60,000 nucleotides of DNA from Diphasiastrum complanatum (taxonomy: Eukaryota; Streptophyta; Lycopodiopsida; Lycopodiales; Lycopodiaceae), in contig CM055101.1 of the NCBI GenBank assembly GCA_029204225.1, positions 34,479,683 through 34,539,682 on the forward strand. Reading direction: 5' to 3'. The position numbers were made by a program, and so were the translations under genes. Of the stretch, positions 9,376-21,935 are shown piece by piece. The notes under the pieces are model-generated. The model searched no databases and was not told the origin of the DNA. It saw nothing but the letters and a program-made list of their open reading frames with translations. Numbering within the stretch: the first letter of the stretch is position 1; each line of letters opens with the position of its first letter.

Positions 9376-10372
9376 ATGGCGGACCACCTTTCCAGACTAC
9401 CAAGTGCTGAAAAAGCAACTGCACTAGTCAACGATGATCTCCTTGATGCATCCCTTTTTCAGATCGATGCTACACCCTTATGGGCTGAGGAGATCACTCA
9501 GTTCCTCACAACAGGCAGACTCAAAGAAGGCCTGAGTACGGCGACAAAAAGAAAATTTTTGCTAAAAGCAGTGCCCTTGCAGTTAATTGTGGGACAACTT
9601 TACAAAAGGGGCGTTGACAGTATCATTCGTCGATGTGCTTATGAATCTGAGATACAACCTATCATATCTCAGGCTCATGAGTGCATTGGAGGTGGCCACT
9701 TTTCTACTGAAGCCACAGCGAAGATTATCCTTCGAGCAGGACTGTGGTGGCCATCTTTATTTAAGGACACGTTTGTTGTCATTAAAGAGTGTGATGTCTG
9801 TCAACGAGCCAAGAAAAACACCAAAGCAGACTTCACGCCACTGACTCCCATTATAGAAGACGAAGCCTTCCATAAGTGGGAAATTGACTTTGTTGGACCA
9901 ATCAGTCCAGCAGCAAAACATACCCAAGCTCGTTACATCCTCATAGCCACAGATTACGCCACTAAGTGGGTGGAGGCTCGAGCAACAAAGGACGCCAAAA
10001 CAGTCGCGCGTTTTCTTTATGAAAACATTATTACATGTTTTGGCTGTCCCATTGAGCTAGTTAGTGATCGCGGCACGCATTTTTTAAATGCTGTCATTGA
10101 TAACCTCCTATGCCATTACCTTGTTGTTCACAGAAAAAGTACACCGTACTACCCTAGATGTAATGGCCAGGCTGAATCAACTAACAAAACGATATGTAAA
10201 ATTTTGACCAAGATAGTTGAAACCAGTCGCTCTCATTGAGAAACAAAACTTTTCTTAGCTGTTTGGGCTTACCGCACCACCCCGAAGAAAGCCACTGGGT
10301 GGGTTACTCCTTTCCACTTAGTATATGGTCAAGAGGCAGTAATGCCAGTAGAATTCTTAGTCATTACGAGTC
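9376..10372 (+). pseudogene. element C integrase, zinc-binding and catalytic core
   Basis: The segment opens MADHLSRLPS, the end of the RNase H-to-integrase linker. It has the H-H-C-C zinc region (HECIGGGHF, then CDVCQRAK) and the catalytic triad in context: D in EIDFVGP, D in VSDRGTHF and E in NGQAESTNK. A stop at 10237-10239 is followed in the same frame by [12 protein letters not shown], the end of the core, up to about 10370. The integrase would insert cDNA copies into the genome; here it is inactive. The sequence type and the lack of a chromodomain suggest a non-chromovirus gypsy lineage, but I cannot place it firmly. Confidence 0.9.
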
Positions 10373-10759
10373 ATGGAAGCTTTTTCAATAGATCTCTGTG
10401 AAAAAGCTGCAATCGAACAACAACTCAAAACCAGGCTATTTACGTTAACCCAGTTATGCGAGACAAAACTTATATCTTACCACGCACAACTAGTTAACAA
10501 ACGACGCCAAAAGGCCTAGCATGACCGTCACCTACGCAATAAAGATCTACATTTAGGTGACCAGGTGCTTTCTTATACATCCAAGAAGCACCCCGACAAA
10601 TTGAAATTCAGAAGTGAGGGGTCGTATGTTATTAATAAAATCTTTCCTAATGGTGCAGTCTAGTTGCAAACACTTGACGGAATCCTCCTAGACATTGTCG
10701 TAAACGGTGGTTGTCTAAGGCGGTATTACGAAGAGTTGTTTTTTATTGACCCAATTTAA
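10373..10759 (+). pseudogene. element C integrase C-terminal domain
   Basis: After a frameshift, the frame from the ATG at 10373 carries LHLGDQVL, FPNGAV and LRRYYEEL, the GPY/F-like module and tail of gypsy integrase. It has two internal stops and ends at TAA 10757-10759. No chromodomain follows. Confidence 0.8.
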
Positions 10760-11154
10760 CATCTTTTCCCTAGTAGATATTTTACATTTTTTATTCTTTC
10801 TTTCTATTTTTCTTATGTTCTTGCTTGTAGTTCTAGTTTTGCATGCCTATTTTTCACCTCGTTCCTTGTTTATACTTCATACCATAACTTATGTACTTTC
10901 TATGCATTCTCTTCTTCTTGTACATACTCATGGGTCATGGATGTTCTAGATCAACAAATGATAGGCTACACCATCGGAAATGATTTTCACACTGTAGCCA
11001 CCTCATCTCTGTCTAACTGGTATCTCAGGGATACAAGCATTCCCGGGGATACACTCTTTTCATAAGAATTTCTACTCTGGGCCACAGTCATATTTTCCTC
11101 TTGAAGTTCTTCACTTGCATCACACAGATCCATTCCTTCATATTGGGATTTTGT
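10760..11154 (+). other. untranslated spacer of element C
   Basis: T-rich sequence with a short hydrophobic frame at 10746-10949 that is unlikely to be a gene. It separates pol from the minisatellite. Confidence 0.6.
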
Positions 11155-11404
11155 CAAATCTCAACCGACGAGATTTTGTCAAATCTCAACTGACGGGATC
11201 CGTTTAAATCTCAACCGACGGGATCTGCTCAAATCTCAATCGATGGGGTCCGCTCAAATCTCAACCGACGAGATTTTGTCAAATCTCAACTGACGGGATC
11301 CGTTTAAATCTCAACCGACGGGATCCGCTCAAATCTCAATCGATGGGGTCCGCTCAAATCTCAACCGACGGGATCTGCTCAAATCTCAACCGATGGTCTT
11401 TCCG
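11155..11404. repeat. 25-bp minisatellite, ten units, with a 100-bp higher-order period
   Basis: Units of the form CAAATCTCAACCGACGG plus eight bases repeat ten times. Unit variants 1-4 recur in the same order as units 5-8, giving a four-unit higher-order repeat. Diverged 25-bp relatives with CATCTCAGCCGACG continue at about 11540-11660. The array lies inside retroelement C between integrase and the downstream frame. Confidence 0.9.
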
Positions 11405-11695
11405 AACTTCTACCTTCCATTGTTCACACCATACTTCGTTTGCTACACATCCTCCATACCCTTCTATCCACAACACCTCCACTTTCACACACCTTTCTTT
11501 CCAACCTCAGTTCCTCACAGACCATTCCTTTCCATTACATCTTAGCCGACGCCTTTCCATCACATCTCAGCCGATGCCCTCCGCTCACATCTCAGCCGAC
11601 GCCCTCCGCTCACATCTCAACTGACACCTATTAACCCTGTCTGAAATCTCAACCGACACCCTTTTTCCAGATTCTTATTTCCCAGATTTTTCATC

Positions 11696-14311
11696 ATGTC
11701 TACCAACCTTGCCTCCAGTTATGATGACTCTGATGCCAATAAGCTCGACATCCAATTGTCTAAATTGGATATTACTGAAATGCAACACTGGTACCAACAT
11801 GCAGCATCCTTCTTTCAAGCCATTGAGTTTCAGATGCCAGTCTTGACGGGGTATCAAAGCCCGTACCTCGTGCATATGATATATGCCAACTACAATGCTA
11901 CAACAAGGTCGTGCCAGCTAATAGTTCCTCCTGTGAGGAACTATGTTTACAACATATCATTTGCACCGGCCGACTTGCAACCTTTTGGGTTCCCAAGAGG
12001 ACCCAATGCTGTCACCAAGACACTTAAAAAAATCGAGTAGACAACATATTTCAAATTCATTGACCCATCCGTGGCCAAGTGGAAAAACAAGGACGAGTAT
12101 TGAGTCGAGGCAAGCAATGACCCACAACTACAAGCGGCATGTGCGTACTTGACAAAGTGCACACAACAACCAAGAACCAAGTTGCAGAGGGTACCCATGT
12201 CCCTATTTCACATGATGGCAGATTCACGACTGCATGCCCAGAACCTCTATGATTGGGCATAGTTTGTTTCGAATTGCCTTCATGAGTGCATTAAGAACAA
12301 GCAGCCGATAACAATACTCGGATATCTCTTGACAGATATCACCCTCCACTAAGTCCAAAACGGGCCAAAGCTTCAACAACACTTGCAGCTTGCGGACAAG
12401 GCATGGGAAATTCTCATTGAGTCAACAAAGTCCAAGCATACACGATCAAGGGCCACTTCACTATCGGGATCCCAGCCTAAATGAGTAAACACCAGTATTC
12501 TCCCTCTGGTACAAAGAAGCCCACAACCGGACCCACAAGCAGCTGCAACCTCCGGAGCTCAAGAGGCCGATACCTCCAAGGCCCAGTTGCCAGACACAAG
12601 GCAACAAAGGGTGCAAAAAAAGCTTCAAGCTGGAAGCACATCACCAGTGGGATCAGTTTCAGATGGTTCCACCTCAGATAATGGAAGCTCATCCACGACC
12701 TCACAACAACACTCATCACCCTCACATGTCATCGACAGGGGTGATGGAGCAACTACCTCTACACCAGCACCTGACACGACAGTATCTCAAGTCATAGGTC
12801 AGCCAGATCAAGTCACCACCCCATCCACACTGATTACTACGCCAACGCCACCAACATCAGCATCGGCACAAGTTCTGGGTGGGGATATCCAGTCCCCAGG
12901 TCACGGAAGCGGCTCAGCAACCACAAGACCAACAACCACAGGACTAGCAAGTCCACACATTAGACACATCACAATATTTTGATGCTGCAGACCTGATGGA
13001 AATAAGCGACAACGACCAAAGAAGAAAAAGCAGCCAGGAAGAAGTCTGACCCCTCCACTAACCACCACCACCACAACAGTTACTAACATCATCCCTCCAC
13101 TACCTCCACCTCCACCTCCATCTTCAGCTCTAACACCACATTTATTTTTTGGTTTAGCCTCACCATCCCACACTCCAGATCAGTACCCAACCCTCACTAA
13201 CCCTCAGAAGCTCACCAAAGCAGCCAAATGCTCAATGATCGGCCTATCTGAAACGAGCTACCATATGCATTGGTTGGTTAGCCAATATCAAATGCTCAAG
13301 AGCAAGGTCCAACATCAAGACTAGGAAATTACACATCATCAGAGGCTGGCCAAAGAAAAAGAAAGAGAGACAGTGGAAATCAAATCCGTGATGGCCGGGC
13401 GAAAGACCACTCTGGAAGAGGTCCAGCAACAACTGAAACACCAGATGGTCCAAATCGACCAAGTACGAGATGGATCATCGGGTGCAATGACAGTCGACGC
13501 TCCTCTAGTCAAGCTCGAGGATATTCAATTCCAGGCCCCACAGGCCTCAGCCATCTGAATGGAAAAATATGTAAGGCTAATCCAAGAACGAGAGGCCGAA
13601 AAGAAAAATTTTGAAAACATTGTGGCCAAGCAAGAGAAGATCATCCTGGGGTCCCAGAAGTAGCTGGAAGATACCACGAAGACCCTGCAGCAAGTCTTGG
13701 ACAAGGTGAACCAACTATGGGACATGGCGTGCAAGGCCCAAGTAGGCGCTCAATCAACGAAGTCACGGGACAATGATGGGAATGATGGAGCAAAAAATAA
13801 GGACAGGCAGAACCAATCTTCAGACGGTAGCTTTGGATCGGGTGGCCAGAGAGCCGGTGTTGCTTTCAGAACTTTTCCCCGAACCCCTCCCACCTTTAAT
13901 CCCTCCTCCTACTCTGCATTTAATTTTTTCGAAACATTTATTCCAACTTACCTGATTCTTTCATCTCCCCTCTCTCCATCACCTCCTAGCAAAATAATGG
14001 GCCCATCAAAAGGTCCAGCTGACACATACAAGGCCCGACGGGACGAGTTTCTCCAACAACTCCACTCCCCCGGTGCGGCGTATAATTTGTTAAACCGACC
14101 CCCTCCGAAACCTGTCATTCTCGCACCCCTCTCTCCAGATCATTCCATCCCTGACCTTCCAGAAACTAACACCGACATGGGGGGTGATGATGACTTTCTG
14201 GCAGATCAACCAGAGACAAGAAAGTTCTCGTCCAGACAAGATATGGACGCAACTGAGCCGTCGACAAGCGAGAAAGCCAAAGAAAAAGACACGGACCAAG
14301 GCCCTAGATGA
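11696..14311 (+). pseudogene. element C downstream frame (ORF3), about 870 codons with nine stops
   Basis: One reading frame runs from ATG 11696 to TGA 14311 without any frameshift. It is broken only by stops at 12038, 12101, 12260, 12350, 12482, 12980, 13322, 13556 and 13661. The N-terminal part is globular (about 260 codons, with RNYVYNISFAPADL and KWKNKDEY). A Ser/Thr/Gln/Pro-rich low-complexity middle, a proline run near 13090, a charged coiled-coil-like segment (13340-13760) and an acidic, basic tail follow. I do not recognise the family. Position downstream of integrase matches the extra ORFs, sometimes called env-like, of Athila/Tat-type elements, but no membrane segments are evident and no function can be given. 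Confidence 0.65.
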
Positions 14312-14538
14312 TTATCTGGCGAGGCCATTCCAACCGTGTAGGACAACTTCCCCTACTAGGCCCAGAGGCAAATTGGCTGACACAAGAGAGTCAGAAAAGT
14401 TTGAGAGGTAATACCCTCCCAACATGAGGGGAGGCAAAGATCATCGCAGCGCTACAACCACAACCGGAGTGGCGGAATAAAGTCTTGAAAGATAGCAGGT
14501 GACTCCAAGAGTATCTGAAGGCACCGATATGGAAGCGA

Positions 14539-14964
14539 GTGGATCCCTTCTACATGCCACTCAAACGCAGAAATCCATGGCCGGTAGAAAAGCCACGAGT
14601 GGAGTTGGTAAACTGGCCAGTCATTCCGGGAATTTTAGAGAGAATCTCCCCGGATGATCTGAGGCTGCAATTACTCAACTTCGGGCACAAGTACAAAACA
14701 AGTGCCGATCTTTGCGTGCAAGAAAGTGCTGAATATTGCAGATCTATGGTCTTTCTGATGCAACAAGATTGTTTCTGGGATCGAGGCTTGGATCCCATTA
14801 AGATCAACCCGAATATAGCCCTCCAGTTGGAAGAAGATCATGAAATGATGGCTAGGATATACTATAGAGCGGCCTTCATGTCATCGCGTTATGTGACCAT
14901 GGTGGAGGACTGGCAAGAAATGGGCTTTCTGAAAAAGATAAGAGAATACCTGGGGCCTCTCTAA
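14539..14964 (+). pseudogene. element C, continuation of the downstream coding region in another frame
   Basis: A 141-codon open stretch (frame +1 relative to ORF3) with LELVNWPVIPGILER-like and EYCRSMVFLMQQDCFWDRG sequences looks protein-like. It follows ORF3 after about 230 bp that read in a third frame. It is probably the C-terminal part of the same or a second downstream protein, displaced by frameshifts. I do not recognise it. Confidence 0.45.
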
Positions 14965-15151
14965 TTTGGAAGTAAGCTTCGCTTCCAAGTTTTTGAAGCC
15001 TTGGGACAAAAGATGAGCAAGAGAAAGCAAACGGCATGACGACGAGACGAGCATGACTCACAAGAAGTTCTCATGAAGGCTGGAATGTAGCGGCCAATTG
15101 AGAGACTTCCAATTTAAAAAAAATAATAAGTTTTGCGAATAATAAGCACCT

Positions 15152-15190
15152 GGTTTTACGAAAGCGAATGAAGATCCACGCTTTTTCAAG
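15152..15190 (+). promoter_or_regulatory. conserved 3' hairpin of element C
   Basis: AAAGCG (15161-15166) and CGCTTT (15179-15184) pair across a 12-nt loop, preceded by TGGTTTTACG, as in element A. It lies about 70 bp before the 3' LTR. Confidence 0.6.
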
Positions 15191-15238
15191 TGCCAAGCGG
15201 AAAGACATCACTGGTGGTGGTAGTGGGTCCTGCAACAG

Positions 15239-15253
15239 ATTAGGGGTGGATAA
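15239..15253 (+). other. polypurine tract of element C
   Basis: ATTAGGGGTGGATAA directly precedes the 3' LTR start TGTTAG and is the only purine-rich tract at the correct place. Confidence 0.6.
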
Positions 15254-15996
15254 TGTTAGCAGATTCTAAAGAATCCCCAGATGTCGAGCCAAGCCGAAGA
15301 CACAGAATACCTCTCACCCATGACCGAGGAGGTCTCAGAAGGAGGAGAGCAGAAGAAGCTGAGAGCCGAGCATGAGAGCCGAGAAATTACTAGCTAGGAT
15401 GACAGTGAAATATCTATGTAAGCCTACATGGTGTATCCCAGAGAAGGAACGACCATGTAGGAGCTAGTCATATTTTCTAGGCTTTGTAAATAAATGTAGA
15501 CCCCCCTTAAATTAGTTAGAGTGAGCCACCTTTTGATGGTGACCTTTAGTGGAAGGGCAAATTCTACATGTAATTTCTAATTTGGTGGAATTGCCACTTG
15601 GGATCCACATGGGCAGCCTTCTTGCTTGTTTAAGGGCTTCCCTCTCTTGTGAGGGAGCTTTGAATGTATTGTCAAGTTCTCTTGAGCAAAAAAAGAAGAT
15701 CCTCCACGAGTTCTTGATAATTGCTAAGCTCCTTGTTCATGGCAATGTTCTTGAGTGAAGTTTCTATGAGCATGTTTGATTTTCTTGCATTATGGATTAA
15801 CTAGTTTATTGTTTCCTTGTTTCTTGCTTAGTTGTGGATTAGGATTCATTTCTTGTTTGTGGAATAAGGTAGGAATCATCACACAAGTAAACTAAATAGG
15901 CTGGAATAGTGGTTTTGCATACCTTCTTACATTCCAGTTCTTGATTGTTCTTGAACAATCTAGGCATCAAGAAATGAGTGTTTCTTGATTCTTAGA
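15254..15996 (+). repeat. 3' LTR of element C
   Basis: It matches 1244-1935 from its TGTTAG start through CTAGGCATC near 15966. The right end is not defined by a duplication. I set it at the probable start of element D's LTR at 15997, so it may be cut there. Confidence 0.75.
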
Positions 15997-16357
15997 CTGT
16001 TAAGATGCTGTTAGGAATCTAGTTACTTGTTTCTTGTTCCTTGTTTCAGTAGTTAATCTTGTTTTTGATCGCTTTCTGATTTAGTAGATAGTGGTAGGAT
16101 TGCTCCCTGTTTCAGAACGTTGATCTTCTTGAGCTATGTCTAGTTGATTCTCTCTAAATTTCTAGGCTGAGAAATACACACTGCAATCTGAGTAACGCTT
16201 CTGTTTTGTAACTGTTCTAATAAGAGGAAGAACCATAAGAACCGTAACTACAGAAGAAAGAAGAAGAAGTAAAGAAACAATAAAACCGTGTTCACAGATT
16301 CAGAGAATCTGTGAATAAGGACTATTCTGAATCTTTCATGGAGGACATGATGTCACA
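15997..16357 (-). repeat. 3' LTR of chromovirus element D
   Basis: On the minus strand the LTR would begin TGTGACATCATG at 16357, right after a purine tract AAGGGGGGAA (16361-16370). It would end ...ATCTTAACA at 15997. The right boundary is well supported by the purine tract, the left only by a TG/CA terminus. Confidence 0.6.
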
Positions 16358-16370
16358 TTCTTCCCCCCTT

Positions 16371-17640
16371 GAACTACTTCTATCCTCAGAAGTGAAAACT
16401 AGGAAGTTCTTCTCTATGCTTTCAACCATTTCCCATGAAGCATCATCCTCAGTCCCCGACTCTTCCACCTAATCAAGCACTCAAAGATAGAACGATTTCT
16501 CAATTGTTTATCTTTAGTCTGAGTACTCTTTCAGGTTCCAAAAGTACGCTAAGCGACAAATCCTACAAATGGGTAAAAACCCCATTAGATCCAACTATAT
16601 TACCTTCATGTAAACTTAATTTTAACTGGCTTACATGAAACATTGGATGAGCAGTCAACTTATCCTGAAAATCAAGTTTGTAAGCTAAAGAACCAATTTT
16701 CTTCATAAACCGAAATGGTCCACAATATTTGGTAGACAAGTTATAATGCTTCCTTGTACGCATAGTCCAAGAATCTTTTGGAATTCTAAGATATCAACTT
16801 AAAAATCTCTTGGAGATCTCCTAAGATCGGCACATTGCATAGCTCTGTCCTGAGCACTACGAATACTATCACGTGCTACTTGCAACATTGACCTTAACAG
16901 ACTTCGTCTCCACATTGATTGGAGATCTAAGTTGAAAATCGTGCACTAGCATAAATAGAATATAACTTGTAGCAGAATTTTTTCTACTACTGTAAGCAAA
17001 CTCAATTGAAGGAATATAATTTTTCCATTGAGACTGCCTGTGAGCACTTGTTTTCTTAGTTTGTCCATCTGATTCAGGATGATCAATATAACTAAAACTA
17101 AGCGAGGTTTCTAGCTTATGGAATACAACTGACCAAAAGTGACCTATAAATTTAGAATCTCTATTACTAACAATATCACTTGGCAGTCCATAAAGCCTAA
17201 ATAATCTTTCAACAAATATTTGGGCTAAATTTGAAGCCTTTGTAGTTGACTTTACTAGTATGAATGTAGCTAACTTCCACTACAACCCAAATAGAATCAT
17301 TTAGTTTGGATTTTGGAAAATACAACTACAAAATCCATAGATATGCTTTCCCATCATTTTTGAGGGATAACAACCCTCCAGCCTTTGAGCGTTCCACTTT
17401 GGCTAGCTGACAAGGTTTACATTTAACCACATAAGACTCGACAAATGGCTTGAGTTTTGGCCAATAAAACTCTCTTCTAACCAAGTCCAAAGTCTTATAT
17501 ATACCTAGATGACTTGCACAAGGTGCATCATGACATTTATAAAGAATTCTCTTCTTTATCTCATCGTTTGCTAGTAGACAAACTTTTCCATTCCGAAATA
17601 GCAAACCACCTTGAATGGAAAACTGTTCCACAATCTTCTT
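16371..17640 (-). pseudogene. element D integrase and chromodomain, decayed
   Basis: Reading leftward, the zinc-binding domain (17326-17631: H-x-H then CKPCQLAK) is followed by the catalytic core. The core shows SDRDSKF-type and DGQT-type motifs, and the residue after DGQT reads lysine where the catalytic glutamate is expected. The C-terminal GPFRFMKKIGSLAYKL and HPMFHVSQLK motif is at 16563-16763. A chromodomain remnant follows near 16400-16500 (LIRWKS, frameshift, then DDASWE). Several stops and frameshifts make it inactive. The chromodomain marks D as a chromovirus, which usually directs integration toward heterochromatin. Confidence 0.85.
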
Positions 17641-18456
17641 ATCTTTCTTAGGAACCTAAGATCTCTGTGAGTTAATCTCGATTTTATTCTCATTTTTTCG
17701 AGCGTCTGCAACATGGTTAGAGCTACCTTTGACATATCATATCTTATGATCAAATTCTTGCATAAGCTCAGCCCAGCGAGATTTATGACATCTCATAATG
17801 TGTTGATTGCAAAAGTACTGGTGATCTGTATACAATATAAATTGACTACCATAAACATAATGCTTCCAAGTTTTTAGTGCATGTATTAAAAGCAAATAAT
17901 TCATTCTCCCGAGTTGTATAATGCAAATGAGGTCCGTTAAGTTTCTTTTCAAACTATGGCCTATTAAGAACCGCTCCTGTCGTTGAATCACTTGTGTCAA
18001 TTCATACAACATAAGGTAAATCTGGATTGGCAATCTGTAGGGAGCTGAAGCAACCATATGTTTGAGTTTCTCAAAACATTGATTCAATTTTTATTTCCAT
18101 TCAATAGGCAGACTAGCTTGACCTCTCTTCTTTTTCTTATTAACTTTGCCTTTAGTTAGATTATTAAGAGGTGTAGCGACCTTCGCATAATCTTCAATTG
18201 ACTTATGAAAGAAAACTATAAAACTAAGAAAAGATTTAACTTTTTTAACCGTCTTCAGTATTGGCCACTCAAGCACTGTCTTGACCTTACCCTTGTCTAT
18301 CTTCAACCCTTCTAGGGTGATCTTATGACCAAGCTATACTAGCTCATGCTTAAAGAATTCACACTTGGATTCTTTAGCAAATAGCTTTTCTCTTCTAAGA
18401 ATCCTCAAGCCAGTCTTAAGATGATTCAAATACTCCTTAAGAGTCCTACTGTAAAT
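17641..18456 (-). pseudogene. element D RNase H and reverse transcriptase C-end, 5'-truncated
   Basis: RNase H is seen at 17737-18087 (LKTWKHYVYGSQF, YTDHQY). The RT thumb lies at 18091-18456, with GLKIDKGKVKTVLEWP preceded by a GHKIT-type motif. Homology ends near 18456, so the RT palm, protease, gag, primer site and 5' LTR are missing. Frames are broken. Confidence 0.85.
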
Positions 18457-19520
18457 GAGAATCAAGCAAACTTTTCGGGAGATCGGTGCCTAAGCCTCCC
18501 ACCACCAAATTGGGTGCATGGGGGCTCAAATCAGATGAAATATTACCTATATTTCAGCTTGTATGTAGGTTCAGAGGTTTCAGATCCACAATCAAGAGTT
18601 ATTCATGCTAAAAAATGACCAAAAATACACTAATGTTTGACTTTTTGAGGCCCTTAATGGTGTCCAATTCTACCAAACTTTGTAACAGCCCCTGGACATC
18701 TTCATTACACACCTGAGAATGTGCATATTTGTTCAAGAATTTTGAGAAAAACTCTGAAAATAGTAAAACAAAACCATAAAAAAAAAAAACCTTGGATTTT
18801 AACTTTTTTTTTTTTCGACTTTTCCAACATAATTCTGTGGATATGATCCACATGCAAGTGCAATAAAACCCGATCTACTATAATTTGGCAATATGAAGCA
18901 CAAAAAGTTTTGATTCGGATAAATATTGGTTCATTTAGTCCACATCTAACTCAAAATTGTGAATTTTGACCAAAAACTCTACCTAGATCCAATATCTCTA
19001 GCATGAAGTCATTAGATACTATCATAATGACTGTAAAATAGCAAGTACAAAGCTGAAAAACATTTAGAAACAATGCCTTTGACAAATTTTAAGACAAGAC
19101 ACTGAATATTCGGTTTGGCTACCATTTGGGGTACCATTTGACGCTCAAGATATCAACAATTTCTTTATGGTTGGACAATGATAAGAGAAAGTCTCGGGCT
19201 GCAACATGCCACTTTGTAGATAGTGTCTACTCCAGCCTCCCTGCACACTTCCATAGGCTGTCTCCAAAAAATTTGAACTAAATCAACGCTTCATGAGGAC
19301 AGCCTACGTGTTGAGATCCTTGGTTTTCACAAGCAAGATGAGATATCACCGTTCAAATGCATTTTTACATAGATATCAGCAAGCAATTGACGCTCTCTAT
19401 TAACTTTACAGAACTTTGACACTAAAAATTTCTGCCAACGTTAATGCTTCAGAATTCTATCCCCTAGTTGATCGATGGAAACTACTCCATGCCAAGATTG
19501 CGTAGAGTTTTTTAATCCCT
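18457..19520. other. no recognisable gene; A/T foldback
   Basis: AT-rich sequence with no domain I can name. An A12 run (18778-18789) and a T12 run (18804-18815) 14 bp apart could fold back. If the copia remnant to the right is real, this could be its decayed internal region. Confidence 0.4.
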
Positions 19521-20092
19521 GCTCTAATACCATGAGAAACATCTAATACCATGAGAAATAGAAGAAAGAGATCAAAGCACACAAAATTCATTTTGACAAA
19601 ATTTCCAGATTTCACACGTGTGGGGAATGTCCACAAGTATGATGGATCTAATTAAGCCTTGTGATTGGCATAGTAACCTGATTCTAGATTGATTAGCAAG
19701 ATCTAGTTCAGAAGAAGTGGCTTAATCACAATCTAGCATGCTAAGCAATTGAGTATGATAGCAATGAATCAGTAATGAGCAAAAGTACAAGATATCAATG
19801 TATAAGCATTAGCTTCAACACGAGTTAGAGAGAGAAAAGTAGAGAGATAACAAGCAAAATAGTTTAGATCCAAAATGGCATGAGATAGCTACAAAACTTT
19901 GGTTCTTCATCATTGATTGTGAGGAGAGCTACACATATTTATGGAGTTTGAGGTAGCTCGAGGTAGAACCACATCCATCCATTACAAAAGTGACTCGTGA
20001 AGCATTGTTCATATGTGTATGTCAAACAAACCGATGGTCAAACTTCTTACTGTAAATCGTTGACCTGAAATGAAATACAAATCGTTTACAGC
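19521..20092 (-). mobile_element. copia-like LTR remnant with primer-binding site, minus strand
   Basis: The complement of 19521-19532 reads TGGTATTAGAGC, the initiator-Met primer site in the variant common in plant copia elements. An LTR reading leftward would end at 19533. Its far end may be TGTAAACG near 20085-20092, but no second LTR or duplication is visible, so that boundary is a guess. Confidence 0.45.
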
Positions 20093-21539
20093 TTAAATCT
20101 AGTTGGTACTTTGGGTGCTCAATGCTCTCTTGGTTAAGATTATTGAATATATTACTTAGTTATGTCTTGCTGAATTAGTCTTGAAAAAAGCTAATTACCC
20201 CTCTGTGGTGTGGTGGTAAAGGATTCTTGGTGTGGGGTTGCTTAACCACATGGGTAGTGTCTGAGGAAAAAAGAAAACCTAATTTGTTAAGCGGTTTGTT
20301 GAATTTGGTAATAGGCTACCATATCAGAAGCAAAATCAATGAAAGGGACTCCACATTGAATAGCGCCTAAGGTGATTAGACAGACAGCCCACAATTGGTA
20401 CTTGCATGCTAACCACCTATTCGTTTGTCACTTTCTTTTCACAATTGGTTTAAAGCTATATTTATATCATGGAAATCAAAATGTATCATTCGTACGTATG
20501 CAATGAATTTTGCTATGTACAAAATGGATCATGATTAAATCTATGTTGATCAAGTTTGTTGCCTATTCTTGTAGCTCATTACTGCAGATGGATCTATAGT
20601 TCTGAAATATAAAAATCGTTGCCCAATTTTGAAGCATGATTCTGAAGCATATTGTCTCTTCTAGAAGCTGGTTACCTCAGATTCATTTGTAGCTCGGCAA
20701 TATAAAGCCAATTTTCTCTCTTGAAGTCCAATGACCTGTTCTTGAAGGCCATTGAATCTTTTTAAAGCCCGTTCTCTCTTCTTGAAGCCCAATTCTAGAA
20801 GCTGCTAAGCTATGTATTTGATTTAAATTACTACGGATTTTAAGGTTGCAAGTCTTTCAATGGATTTTCTAGACGTTCTGTTAGGGTTTTTGAGCTACAG
20901 TCAGCCTACATTTCAATTTTTTTTTAAACGATTTTAATGTATTTTTTTAAATATGTATAGAACACATACAGAACGACATTTCTTACGTGCATGTTTAGTA
21001 TACTACGGAACTATTATTTATTATAAAGAAGTAAGAAAGTTGAATGTCAACTAGGTTAAACTATGTTTTCATTTATCATTGCATAATTAGAGTACTAAAG
21101 TCACCAACATATGAAACATTATAATGATGTCGCATATATCTTGCCAGGTTATATCATTTTCAAATTGTATTGGATGAATTTCCAAGACCAAAATACATGT
21201 TTATTAAATTCTAGAACACTGATCAAGCCTTAGTTTAGATATAAATGTCTATGAGGCTGGCCTTCGATTCTAGTTATTTATTTATTTTATTTGTTGAAGT
21301 ACATGATCTTTTCAAAGTTTAAAGTAATGTGTGAAGGATGTTGTAAACTTCATGAGGATAATAATCCAATCTTTTCATCTTTTGGTTCTAAGCCAATTCC
21401 TTGAGGAAAAGACAAATGATCTCTCTTCATTGCTCTAGTCAGCACATTGAAAAGTATTGGAATTATAATTCTACTTCAAACCTTCAAACCCCATTTGATC
21501 TAGTTGTCTCTATATACATTCATGTATACATTACTAGCT
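20093..21539. other. no recognisable gene
   Basis: AT-rich DNA. A short stretch at 20195-20260 (GTGGTGGTAAAGGATTC) vaguely resembles a tRNA-derived SINE head but lacks a box B. A cluster of GAAGCC/TTGAAG phrases at 20640-20810 is a weak diverged repeat. Confidence 0.5.
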
Positions 21540-21935
21540 ATTCCTTTCAGTATCCGCGACACTTGCTCTTCGCAACATTTTCATGTTTCGTGAATTGTTC
21601 ATGACAGATGGCAATTTTGAGCTTGAAGAAGAATCCAAAATATTTTGCAAATTGTTCGCGACAATTTTGCGACATCTGAGGTTTGAACAAGAAACAAAAT
21701 ATTTCGCAACAAGATTTTGTTCGCGAAACTTTCGAGCTTCAACAAGAAACCACGAGCTTCTACAAGAAACTGTTTGCTTGCATCTGGTGGGTGTTGTCGC
21801 AAATGAAACTAACCCAAGTAATAGGCTAGCCATTTCGCAAATTTTTCGAGTTGGCTGCAAGATAAATTTTGCGAATCTTTTGAGTTGGTCACGAATAGAA
21901 ATGTTTCGAGTTCGCGTTTGTTTCTTTCTCATCCT
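21540..21935. repeat. TTCGC/GCGAA-rich block with a fragment shared with element A
   Basis: Many copies of TTCGC, TTCGCGA and TTTCGAG occur in 400 bp, in otherwise CpG-poor DNA. Positions 21773-21830 match, in reverse complement, about 58 bp of each duplicated unit inside element A. An open stretch at 21583-21963 covers it but I recognise no protein. Confidence 0.6.

Noticed and set aside
11155-11404. CRISPR-like array
   Set aside because: Units are contiguous 25-mers without spacers, inside a plant retroelement.
20191-20260. SINE with a tRNA-like head
   Set aside because: Weak resemblance to box A only, no box B, no poly-A or T-rich tail and no target duplication.
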